This document shows, piece after piece, positions 9,843 to 18,112 of a DNA stretch of 64,000 bases. Numbering within the stretch: position 1 is the stretch's first letter; each line of letters begins with the position of its first letter. Below the pieces are notes generated by a model. It saw only the letters and a list, made by a program, of their open reading frames with translations, searched no databases and was not told the origin of the DNA. Source of the stretch: CALMUP01 sp035327305 (lineage in GTDB: Bacteria > Verrucomicrobiota > Kiritimatiellia > CAIVKH01); contig DAOLDL010000003.1 of NCBI GenBank assembly GCA_035327305.1, positions 1 through 64,000 on the forward strand. The letters run 5' to 3'. The position numbers and the translations under genes are program-made.

Positions 9843-9938
9843 TCACGCGACGCTAGCGAAAGACATTGGATACATCAAGAACGAAGACCGCAATGGCCGA
9901 ATTTCCGATTGCATTCAACCGCAATAAATCACCTTATC

Positions 9939-9967
9939 TTGAAGGCTTAAAAGTTATATGGTAGTAT
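9939..9967 (+). promoter_or_regulatory. candidate sigma70-type promoter for the hybrid kinase gene
   Basis: TTGAAG (9939-9944) and TAGTAT (9962-9967) are separated by exactly 17 nt, upstream of the sensor kinase. If it is used, the ATG at 9977 would be almost leaderless, which favours the second ATG at 10004. Found by eye only. Confidence 0.3.
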
Positions 9968-9976
9968 GTCCATTTA

Positions 9977-12796
9977 ATGAGCAGGTCATTGTTAAAAGCC
10001 GTCATGATAAAAATCAGGTATGGCGTGACGAAGCCGGCCATGCTTCTCGCTGTTGCGTGTTCTTTTCCCGTATTCGCGCAGAATCATTCCATCGAATCCG
10101 GCGAGCGCCTGCTTCGCGTAACCGGTGATCGCAATTATCCGCCGTACTGCTTCCTTGACAATGGCATACCCGCGGGATTTGACATCGACATCATTCGCGC
10201 GGTTGCTGAAGCCGTGGATTTCAAACTTGAAATTGAATTAAAGGCGTGGAGTGATGCGCGACACCGCCTTGAAACCGGCCGGGCTGATGTCATTCCGGGC
10301 ATGGCTCGCATTCCATTGCGGGAAGACGATTACGACTTTACGATCCCAACCAAACAGTTGCTTTTCGATCTGTTTGTGCCGCGGAACTCCGCGATCAAAA
10401 CCCTGGAGGATGCACGCCACGCCGCCATTCTCATTCAAAAATCCGGCGTTATGTATGACCTGATACGGAGCGAAGGCATTATAACCAACCTCATACCGGT
10501 CGCGGATGCACCGGAAGCCATCACGATGCTGGCCGGCGGGCAATACGACGGAGCCATTGTAAACCTCATGCAGGGTTATGAGGTATTACAGAAAATGAAC
10601 GAAAGAAATATTGTACGCCTTCGCTTGACGTTGCCCTCCATTTCCTACTGTATGGCAACCAGAAAAGGCGAGGCGTCACTCGTTGATCTGCTGAATGTCG
10701 GGTTGAACATCATCAAAGCTGAAGGAACCTATCGCGAAATATACGATAAGTGGTTTGGCATTTACGAAGATGAGGGTGCGAAAATCGAATCGAGATATAT
10801 TTTCATCCCTCTTGGCGTTATTCTGATTCTATTAGTCCTGCTGTTCTGGATACATCGCACGCTTAAAAATACCATTCGCCGGCATACCGCGGAACTGCGG
10901 ATGATCATTGATCTCATTCCCCACCCGATTTATGCGCGGGACCGGCAGGGAAATTATATACTGGCCAACCAGGCCATGGCCTCGTTGTCCGGCATTGAGC
11001 TGAAAGACATCATTGGCAAACATTTCACGGAAATTCATCCGCCCGAAAATCATCATGCGGATTATCTGCAGGAGGATCGCGAAGTATTCGAAAAGCATAT
11101 ATCGGTCAATATTCCCGAAACACAATACATCGACTCCCGCGGAAGAAAACGCTTCATGCAGGTTTCCAAAATTCCATTTCAACAAAAGGACGGAAAAGTT
11201 TTATCCGTGCTTTGCGTTGCCGTCGACATTACGGAGTTGATTGAGGCGGAAAATGCGGTGGAGTCGAGCCGCGACGACCTGGAAATTACCCTGAATTCCA
11301 TCGCCGATGGCGTTATCGCAACCAATGCTGAAGGCTTTATCATCCGCATGAATCCCGTGGCGGAAAAGTATACCGGCATCTCATCCGGTGAAGCAATTGG
11401 CCGGCCTATTGCGGGATTGATAAACCTGACAACCAACACCGGCGAACCCGTCCGACTTGACGAAATATTAACCAAGGCCCATGCCGAAAATGATCTCAAC
11501 CGATTGATTCGCAATATGGAGATAATCAGCCGGGACGGCTCCAACCGGGATATCGCGTTCAGCTGGGCGCCCATCGTGGATCGATTCGGCGCCAGCACCG
11601 GAATGGTATATGTTATTCGCGATATAACCGAAGAGAATCGACTTAACCGACAGTTGGCGGAAACGCAAAAAATGGAATCAATCGGTCGGCTCGCCGGCGG
11701 CGTTGCCCACGATTTCAACAACCTTCTGACCGGCATCATCGGGTTTACGGAACTACTGAACATAAGCCTTGCCGAGCATCACGAGTGCCGGACTTACATC
11801 AAAGGCATTCTGGAAGCATCCGAACGCGCACGGGATCTGGTCCAACAGCTTCTGACCTTTTCGCGAAAAAATGCGCGTGAAGTCAATATGGTAAATCTTC
11901 ATACCGTGATTGGACATGTAATTTCGTTATTACAACATACCATGGACCGCCGCATTACCATCTCCCGCCACCTGAACGCCACCCGAACCAATGTCCTGGG
12001 CGACCGTTCACAGCTACAGAACGCGATTCTCAATATCGGCGTGAATGCCCGGGATGCCATGCCCGCCGGTGGTTCGCTTACCATTTCTTCAAGGGACGTA
12101 ACATTATCCGCGACTGATTGCATTGATCATCCATTTAAAATCAAACCCGGCAATTACATCGAATTGACTGTTACCGACACCGGGGTTGGCATGGATAAGG
12201 AAACGCTTAACCATGCCTTCGAGCCATTTTATACCACGAAAGGGAAAATGGGCGGAACCGGCCTTGGCCTGGCCGCAGTGTATGGCACCATCAAAGAACA
12301 TTTCGGTTATATCGATATCAGCAGTAAACCCGGACAAGGCACCACCATCAAACTCGGTTTCCCGACTCAAGGCGGACAGCTTATCGCAGATGAAGTGGAC
12401 GACAGTGAAATGGCGGACCCGCGCGGCAAAGGCACCATTCTGGTTGTGGATGATGAAGCTATTGTCTCCAAAATTCTGTGCGATTTATTGACCAGCCTCG
12501 GTTACCAGACAATGACTGCGGTTAATGGCCGCGACGCCTTGTCGGTTTATCAGGCCAACCGTGATAAAATCGACCTTGTCGTACTGGACATGATCATGCC
12601 GGAATTAAACGGCGAGGAAACCTACCGCGAGTTGAAAAAGATCAATCCGAAGGTAAAAGTGATCATTTGCTCCGGTTTCATTCAGGATTATGGAGTCGAT
12701 GATTTGCTGAAACTGGGCATTCTTGACTTTCTGAACAAACCGTTCCGCAAAAGCGAGCTGGCCATCACCATTGCCAAGGCAATGGCCAACAAGTAA
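9977..12796 (+). CDS. hybrid sensor histidine kinase with periplasmic amino-acid-binding-like domain
   Basis: Membrane signalling protein of up to 939 residues. Order of domains: signal peptide (ending near AVACSFPVFAQ), a type 3 solute-binding domain (SBP_bac_3, about 45-265) outside the cytoplasmic membrane, a transmembrane segment (about 275-292, YIFIPLGVILILLVLLFW), two PAS domains (about 305-420 and 430-560), HisKA with phospho-acceptor His578 in GVAHDFNN, a HATPase with intact N and G boxes (ILNIGVNARDAMPAGG, GTGLGLA), and a C-terminal receiver with phospho-acceptor Asp871 (VVLDMIMPE). It should sense a small ligand, perhaps an amino acid, and run an internal phosphorelay. No partner regulator gene is adjacent. 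An ATG at 10004 (MIKIRYG) is an equally good start. Confidence 0.93.
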   Translation: MSRSLLKAVMIKIRYGVTKPAMLLAVACSFPVFAQNHSIESGERLLRVTGDRNYPPYCFLDNGIPAGFDIDIIRAVAEAVDFKLEIELKAWSDARHRLETGRADVIPGMARIPLREDDYDFTIPTKQLLFDLFVPRNSAIKTLEDARHAAILIQKSGVMYDLIRSEGIITNLIPVADAPEAITMLAGGQYDGAIVNLMQGYEVLQKMNERNIVRLRLTLPSISYCMATRKGEASLVDLLNVGLNIIKAEGTYREIYDKWFGIYEDEGAKIESRYIFIPLGVILILLVLLFWIHRTLKNTIRRHTAELRMIIDLIPHPIYARDRQGNYILANQAMASLSGIELKDIIGKHFTEIHPPENHHADYLQEDREVFEKHISVNIPETQYIDSRGRKRFMQVSKIPFQQKDGKVLSVLCVAVDITELIEAENAVESSRDDLEITLNSIADGVIATNAEGFIIRMNPVAEKYTGISSGEAIGRPIAGLINLTTNTGEPVRLDEILTKAHAENDLNRLIRNMEIISRDGSNRDIAFSWAPIVDRFGASTGMVYVIRDITEENRLNRQLAETQKMESIGRLAGGVAHDFNNLLTGIIGFTELLNISLAEHHECRTYIKGILEASERARDLVQQLLTFSRKNAREVNMVNLHTVIGHVISLLQHTMDRRITISRHLNATRTNVLGDRSQLQNAILNIGVNARDAMPAGGSLTISSRDVTLSATDCIDHPFKIKPGNYIELTVTDTGVGMDKETLNHAFEPFYTTKGKMGGTGLGLAAVYGTIKEHFGYIDISSKPGQGTTIKLGFPTQGGQLIADEVDDSEMADPRGKGTILVVDDEAIVSKILCDLLTSLGYQTMTAVNGRDALSVYQANRDKIDLVVLDMIMPELNGEETYRELKKINPKVKVIICSGFIQDYGVDDLLKLGILDFLNKPFRKSELAITIAKAMANK

Positions 12797-12880
12797 GACG
12801 CTCGCAAACCCGAATTGCCGGAACAATTTTGATGACCTCGGCGGTTCTCTGTCCTACATTACTCCGCTTTGAGGTAATTT

Positions 12881-14068
12881 ATGAAATTTGTTGTATTAGT
12901 AGGCGATGGCATGGGTGACTACCCCATACCAGCATTCGGAAACAGAACCATCTTGCAGGCGGCGGAAATCCCCCACATCCGTAAGCTAGCCGCCGCCGGG
13001 CGCGTGGACATGGTACAAACCGTACCGGAATCCCTGCCTCCGGGAAGCGATGTGGCGAATTTGAGCTTGTTGGGATACAACCCGGAACACGCCTACACCG
13101 GTCGGGCCCCCATTGAAGCCGCAGGCGCGGGCATTCCCCTCGCACCCGAAGATGTAGCCCTGCGATGCAACCTGATCTACTCCGAAAACGGCGCCATGAC
13201 GGATTATTCCGCCGGCCATATCTCCACGGAAGATGCCCACCGAATCATCCATACCCTTCAACAGGAACTGGGTCGGGATGGACTTGCGTTTCACGGGGGC
13301 ATCAGTTACCGACACCTGATCATTTGGAAAAACGGCCCCATGGATGTCGTCACCCAGCCGCCGCATGACATTGCCGACAAAATAATTTCCGATTATCTGC
13401 CCAAGGGAAATCGCGCCGGGGAATTAATTGAAATCATGGAAAAATCAAAATCCATCCTGACCGACCATCCCGTTAATCGCGAACGCAAGGATCGCGGCGA
13501 ACGCCCGGTCACCCAGGCATGGCTCTGGGGACAAGGTCGGGCGCTGAAAATACCGACATATGCGGATAAATTTGGCCTGAACGGTGGAATTGTTTCTGCG
13601 GTTGACCTGGTACGCGGACTCGGCGTCCTGGCCGGACTGCAAGCGCCGCGTGTTCCCGGGGCCACGGGATTTCTCGATACCAATTTCGAGGGCAAGGTTG
13701 CCACTGCGTTTGAAATTCTTGAAAAAGGAAATTTCGTATACATCCACATTGAAGCGCCCGACGAGTGCGGTCACCTTGGCGATGCGGAAAAAAAGAAGTT
13801 GGCGGTGGAATTATTTGACCAGCGCGTGGTGGGTCCGGTTTGGAAACGGATGGAAGAAAAAGGCGAACCTTATCGCATGATTCTGGCCATGGATCATCGC
13901 ACGCCGGTATCGTTGCGTGGACATTCGCGCGAACCGGTGCCCATTGCGGTTATTGATGGTCCCACGGGGCCGTTGCACCGCGAGGCGCCCTTTGACGAAA
14001 CCATTGGAAACGGCAAAGCCTCCGGCATGGTTTACGAGTGGATTTCCCGGGAGTATAAACGCCCGTAA
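12881..14068 (+). CDS. cofactor-independent phosphoglycerate mutase, ApgM family
   Basis: Alkaline-phosphatase superfamily enzyme of 395 residues. The N-terminus VVLVGDGMGDYP carries the first metal-binding Asp and PPGSDVANLSLLGYNP the active-site Ser loop typical of the ApgM group; IHIEAPDECGHLGD and MDHRTPVSLRGHS supply later metal ligands. The classic reaction interconverts 2- and 3-phosphoglycerate in glycolysis. A sister subfamily of similar length has been proposed to act as a homoserine kinase in threonine synthesis, and I cannot separate the two from the sequence; no threonine genes are nearby. A GAGG ribosome-binding site lies about 8 nt upstream of the ATG. It converges on the amidohydrolase gene. 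Confidence 0.85.
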   Translation: MKFVVLVGDGMGDYPIPAFGNRTILQAAEIPHIRKLAAAGRVDMVQTVPESLPPGSDVANLSLLGYNPEHAYTGRAPIEAAGAGIPLAPEDVALRCNLIYSENGAMTDYSAGHISTEDAHRIIHTLQQELGRDGLAFHGGISYRHLIIWKNGPMDVVTQPPHDIADKIISDYLPKGNRAGELIEIMEKSKSILTDHPVNRERKDRGERPVTQAWLWGQGRALKIPTYADKFGLNGGIVSAVDLVRGLGVLAGLQAPRVPGATGFLDTNFEGKVATAFEILEKGNFVYIHIEAPDECGHLGDAEKKKLAVELFDQRVVGPVWKRMEEKGEPYRMILAMDHRTPVSLRGHSREPVPIAVIDGPTGPLHREAPFDETIGNGKASGMVYEWISREYKRP

Positions 14069-14080
14069 ATATTCGCAGTA

Positions 14081-15394
14081 TTACAGGCCCGCCCGTTCCA
14101 ACAGTTTTTTCCGTTCACGAAAGACAGTTTTACGAAGTTCATCCTCGTCGATGGTGGTCAAACGGCCGTCTTCATACAGTATTTTTCCATCCACAATGGT
14201 CATTGCCACATCGGATGATAAATTGGAATAAACAACATTGGTGGCCGGATCCGTGGACGGAATTGTGCTGAAACTGTCCTGTTCAACAAGAATCATATTT
14301 GCACGTTTACCGGGATCCAACGTACCCATCTCATTTTCCCAACCCAGCAACCTCGCGCCGCCTTCCGTCGCCATCATCACAACGTCACGAGCTGACAACG
14401 CAGACGGTCCCAAGCGGATTTTCTGCATCAATCCGGCCTCCCGCATTTCCATGAATTGATCGAGCCGGTTATTACAAGGCGCACCATCCCCCCCAATGGA
14501 TACATTAATTCCATCATTCAGATATTCCGGAATCGGAGCAATGCCTGAAGCCAGTTTGAAATTTGCCGAAGGGCAATGCAGTACATTGGTGCCGGTTTCC
14601 TTCAACAGCGCCCGCTCATCCGCATTCGTATGCACACAGTGAGCAAGCCCCACATCCGGGCCGGTTAAGCCTACATCATGCAGATAAATGATATTCGGGC
14701 GACCGGTCATCTTTTTCACCAAATTGATTTCCTCCTTCTGCTCGGAGCTGTGGGTGTGCAGAAGCAGACCCCGGTCTCGGGCATAGGCACAAGCATCGCG
14801 CATGTTTGACTCTGAACAACTTAACGCAAATCGCGGAGCCACGGCTAATTTCAGGCGTGAATGGTTTCCCCAGCGTTTCAAAAGCACATCGCAATACGCA
14901 AGCGCCTCATTATTATCTACGGCAATGGGATCATAACCACCGGTTTCGTCCATTAGACAATGACCGATTGCGCCCATTAAACCAGCTGAATCAACCGCTT
15001 GGAACGCGTCTTCCGTGTGGCGGGTCGTTTCGATCGACAAAAACGCCGTCGTGCCGCCCCGGATAAGTTCAGCGCATGTCAACAACGCTGAAGCGCGGAT
15101 GGATTCGGGGTTGTGGGCCGCCTCCATAGGCCAAATATAACCTCGCAACCAGGGAAGCAATGCCAAGTCCTCAGCGATTCCCTTGAAAATGGTCTGGCAA
15201 AAATGGATATGACCTTGAACAAAACCGGGCATGACCAGGCACCCCCCGGCATCCACGATGGTCTCGGCTTTGGCGGAAAAAACGCCGACTTTTTCAATGC
15301 GGCCGTCTTTGACCAGGACCGATCCGTTTTCAATAACCTCCCGGTGCGCAGACGGCCAAACACGCGCGTTTTTTATCAACAGGTCACCAGCCAT
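14081..15394 (-). CDS. metal-dependent amidohydrolase, MtaD/Atz-type deaminase
   Basis: TIM-barrel amidohydrolase of 437 residues that would hydrolytically deaminate a purine-like or related substrate. HIHF near residue 61 is the HxH metal motif, HTHSSEQKEE and LAHCVHTNADE contain further His ligands, and SIGGDGAPCNN contains the conserved metal-binding Asp. The closest group by pattern is the S-adenosylhomocysteine/5-methylthioadenosine deaminase and chlorohydrolase cluster, which includes guanine deaminases. Substrate is therefore uncertain. It is a single gene on its strand, divergent from the LysM lipoprotein gene and convergent with the ApgM gene. Confidence 0.82.
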   Translation of the reverse strand: MAGDLLIKNARVWPSAHREVIENGSVLVKDGRIEKVGVFSAKAETIVDAGGCLVMPGFVQGHIHFCQTIFKGIAEDLALLPWLRGYIWPMEAAHNPESIRASALLTCAELIRGGTTAFLSIETTRHTEDAFQAVDSAGLMGAIGHCLMDETGGYDPIAVDNNEALAYCDVLLKRWGNHSRLKLAVAPRFALSCSESNMRDACAYARDRGLLLHTHSSEQKEEINLVKKMTGRPNIIYLHDVGLTGPDVGLAHCVHTNADERALLKETGTNVLHCPSANFKLASGIAPIPEYLNDGINVSIGGDGAPCNNRLDQFMEMREAGLMQKIRLGPSALSARDVVMMATEGGARLLGWENEMGTLDPGKRANMILVEQDSFSTIPSTDPATNVVYSNLSSDVAMTIVDGKILYEDGRLTTIDEDELRKTVFRERKKLLERAGL

Positions 15395-15483
15395 GAAATC
15401 ACCCCTTCCATCTTTTTCCGTTCTTGCTTGGAACGGACTGCTTAATGGATTAAGTGTACATAAAAAGCGGTGGAGTTAGCACC

Positions 15484-16080
15484 ATGAAATTTTACAGAAT
15501 TATACGTATTTCCCTGATTGTCGGTTTTTTGGGCACTTTAAACTCCGGTTGTGTGGTCGACCAACACGAACAACGTGTGGTCATGCAACAACAACGGGAG
15601 GATAATCTGCTGATCTTGGACGAACTGCGACGCATGCGCGGACGCCTTGATGTCATGGAAAGCGAGATTGACCGGATTGCACAACAGGTGAACGCTGTTT
15701 CATCCGAGCAGTCGCGTGGCATGCAAGGCCAGATGCAGGGAATCAACGCCACGTTGGATGAGTTACAGCGCCGCATTCAAGCTGTTGATGCCGCGCGCGA
15801 AAACGATAAAAAGGAAATCGTCGATTCATTGGCCCGTCGCATACAAGCTGTCATGAATACTGCTCCAACCCGCCCAACGGGAGGCGGAACATCAAGCACT
15901 CCCCGGCGACCAATCAGCAATGAAGGTTATGAGCATGTGGTACAACCCGGCGAAACGTTATCAGCCATTGCCCGCGCATACAAAGTAAGTAGCGCCGATA
16001 TAGTTCAGGCCAATGGGCTGAAGAGTGCGGACGTTCTTCGGGTCGGCCAGAAGTTGTTCATACCGGCGTCGACACCATAA
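15484..16080 (+). CDS. LysM-domain lipoprotein
   Basis: Predicted envelope lipoprotein of 198 residues. A hydrophobic signal ends in LGTLNSGC (Cys23); the position -3 Asn makes the lipobox imperfect. A heptad-like, Gln/Arg/Glu-rich region (about 30-120) looks like a coiled coil, followed by a Pro/Thr/Gly linker and a C-terminal LysM domain (about 150-196, HVVQPGETLSAIARAYKVS) that should bind peptidoglycan. A GGAG ribosome-binding site lies 9 nt before the ATG at 15484; the frame is open ten codons further upstream but without support. Architecture suggests a periplasmic cell-wall tether. Confidence 0.85.
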   Translation: MKFYRIIRISLIVGFLGTLNSGCVVDQHEQRVVMQQQREDNLLILDELRRMRGRLDVMESEIDRIAQQVNAVSSEQSRGMQGQMQGINATLDELQRRIQAVDAARENDKKEIVDSLARRIQAVMNTAPTRPTGGGTSSTPRRPISNEGYEHVVQPGETLSAIARAYKVSSADIVQANGLKSADVLRVGQKLFIPASTP

Positions 16081-16093
16081 AAACCGGCAGGCC

Positions 16094-16954
16094 TTACACC
16101 AACTGCCTGGCCAGGGGTTCCTCTTGAAGATAAGCTTTCAAGCCATCGCGCCAGGTCGGCATAAGGCTACCGGTCCATTCGGTATACAAATCCGTTGAAA
16201 GCACCGAATAGGCCGGTCGCGGCGCGGGATAGTTAAGATTGGATGATGGCATTGGTTTTACCTGCACATCTCTCACATTTAACAGCCGGATAATTTCCAC
16301 TGCGAATTGATACCAGGAACAGGAGTCGCGAGACGCCACATGGAGAATGCCGGTTTTATCCAATCCTGCGCAATTCAACAAAGCCTCGCCCAGATGCATG
16401 GTGTACGTCGGGGATGATACCTGGTCACTAACCACGGTTAATTCTTTTTTCCCGGCAATAACCTGATTCAAAATGGCTTTGACAAAATTTCGTCCATGAA
16501 TGCCATAAAGGGATTGCGCGCGGACAATCAATGCCCGTGCGCCGGAATTGCGAACCATGACTTCACCCTGCCATTTCGTCATTCCATAGACGCTCAAGGG
16601 ATCCGTCGGGTCTGATTCAATGTAGTCGGTTCCTTTTTTTCCGTTAAAAACGTAGTCCGTGCTGATGTGAATCAATTTTATATTTTTTTCCCGGCAAACC
16701 TCTGCGACGTTTCCCGCGCCATCGGCATTGATAATCCGTGCGGTGGTAATTTCTTTTTCTGCATCGTCTACACGGGTATAGGCCGCGCCGTTGATCACGA
16801 CATCGCAATCCGGCAGGGTGTTTTTAACATCCATTTTATTGGTGATATCGATTTGCGGCAAATCCAACCCGGTGAACTCAACACCTTGCCGGGAAGCCAC
16901 AGCCTGCACATCCCGCCCCAGCATTCCATTTGCGCCGATATAAACAATCTTCAT
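16094..16954 (-). CDS. rfbD: dTDP-4-dehydrorhamnose reductase
   Basis: Short-chain dehydrogenase of the RmlD family that reduces dTDP-4-dehydrorhamnose to dTDP-L-rhamnose. The glycine motif GANGMLG is at residues 7-13, HISTDYVFNG near 97-105 is a family signature, and the catalytic Y-x3-K (YGMTK) is at 123-127. The length of 286 residues is standard. The other rhamnose genes (rfbA, rfbB, rfbC) are not in the window. It follows the TlpA-like gene by 1 nt on the same strand, so the two are probably co-transcribed. A related RmlD-type reductase with another sugar substrate is the main alternative. Confidence 0.88.
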   Translation of the reverse strand: MKIVYIGANGMLGRDVQAVASRQGVEFTGLDLPQIDITNKMDVKNTLPDCDVVINGAAYTRVDDAEKEITTARIINADGAGNVAEVCREKNIKLIHISTDYVFNGKKGTDYIESDPTDPLSVYGMTKWQGEVMVRNSGARALIVRAQSLYGIHGRNFVKAILNQVIAGKKELTVVSDQVSSPTYTMHLGEALLNCAGLDKTGILHVASRDSCSWYQFAVEIIRLLNVRDVQVKPMPSSNLNYPAPRPAYSVLSTDLYTEWTGSLMPTWRDGLKAYLQEEPLARQLV

Positions 16955-16955
16955 A

Positions 16956-17945
16956 TTACCGTCTCAAGGCCGTACGGATGGCGGAATCAAGATCAGCGCC
17001 TCTCAAGTTGCGGCCGATAATCACTCCGTTTCGATCAATCAAGTAGTTGGATGCATCGCCAAATATCCCCAATTCCGCAGTGAGCGAACGCGGCGCCGTG
17101 GCCAGCGTCCAACGCAATCCATTCTGATTTGCAAAGGTTCGCGCACGTTGTTCATTCGGATCAATGCTGAACCCAATGATAGTAAATCCCTCGGCCTGAT
17201 ATCGTTGATGGAAAGCCTGAAGGTCATGTAATTCCCGCCGCCAAATCGTCATGCCCGGCGCCCAAAAATCAATCAAGGTCACCGTTCCACTTAACCAGCT
17301 GTTATTGACAGCCCGTCCATCCCACGAAACAGCCGAAAAGCCGGGGAATAATTGTCCCGGCGCCGTGCGCGCCCTCGCCTGCTGGACTTTCATTGCGGTA
17401 ACTGAAATGGATGCATCGGCTCCCGCGCCAGGACGGGTAACCACGATCGGATCACCGGGGCCGGCCCCGCCGGAAAAATCATAAACCTGTGAGTCGTAAT
17501 GACGACTTTTCTTGAATTCGTTCATGATTTCTGTAACACCGCGCTCATTGCCGTCCCGGGCATGCAATGCGGCAATCTCATGATAAACTTTCTTCATTGA
17601 CTTGACGTCTTTGTCCCGGAAGGCAGAGAGCGTTACCCGCATCAACTGCATGGCTCCGGCGCGATCCCCTCGGGCGGCAAGCACCTTGGCTTGAATGACA
17701 CGTATTTCCACATACTCATCCCACTCACCCTGTTGCTGGGCCTGTTGGAGAATTCCGTCCAAATCATTGTTCACTTGATGCCACTCGGCGGCGGAATATG
17801 TTCCCTCCGACATGATCTGCAGGCGACTAAGTATTTCCGCGCGCCGCGCAGGATTCCCGAATACATGATTGGCGCAAAGGGATACCAGCAATGACAGAGT
17901 CAGTATTTTAAAGGTCCCAGGCATGTTAATAGCCACAATTTTCAT
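16956..17945 (-). CDS. TlpA-like thioredoxin-fold protein lacking the CxxC motif
   Basis: Exported protein of 329 residues: signal peptide (cleavage probably near NHVFGNPA), a helical TPR-like region (about 30-150), a linker, and a C-terminal thioredoxin fold of the TlpA/AhpC type (about 195-329). The active-site segment reads WAPGMTIWRREL at 228-239, where a TlpA protein would have W-x-x-WCGPC-RxE. Met232 and Trp235 occupy the two cysteine positions, so it cannot do thiol-disulfide exchange at this site. The surrounding fold (TVTLIDFWAP, GFTIIGFSID, NYLIDRNGVI) is well kept, suggesting a retained non-redox role. It is the first gene of a pair with rfbD. Confidence 0.82.
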   Translation of the reverse strand: MKIVAINMPGTFKILTLSLLVSLCANHVFGNPARRAEILSRLQIMSEGTYSAAEWHQVNNDLDGILQQAQQQGEWDEYVEIRVIQAKVLAARGDRAGAMQLMRVTLSAFRDKDVKSMKKVYHEIAALHARDGNERGVTEIMNEFKKSRHYDSQVYDFSGGAGPGDPIVVTRPGAGADASISVTAMKVQQARARTAPGQLFPGFSAVSWDGRAVNNSWLSGTVTLIDFWAPGMTIWRRELHDLQAFHQRYQAEGFTIIGFSIDPNEQRARTFANQNGLRWTLATAPRSLTAELGIFGDASNYLIDRNGVIIGRNLRGADLDSAIRTALRR

Positions 17946-18058
17946 AATGCACCCATTAAGTTTATTGTATTTAAACTCACTTTCGGAAGTTGATTCCCGT
18001 TATTATGCTTAAATATGCAATGGCGGGATAATAATGCAATTCCGTCCGGGCGGAAGAT

Positions 18059-18092
18059 AAAAAAAGCCCCCGGGATTAATCGGGGGCTTTTT
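18059..18092 (-). terminator. Rho-independent terminator of the giant amylase gene
   Basis: A perfect 12-bp inverted repeat (18061-18072 with 18081-18092) encloses an 8-nt loop. Read on the minus strand it ends GGGGGC followed by seven T, about 20 nt after the amylase stop. The plus-strand reading also has a T run, so it may work in both directions. Confidence 0.9.
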
Positions 18093-18112
18093 ACTACATC
18101 GAATAGACCCGC

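Noticed and set aside
16081..16135. Possible terminator between the LysM gene and rfbD
   Set aside because: Only a five-base CAGGC/GCCTG pairing with a long loop and no T run.
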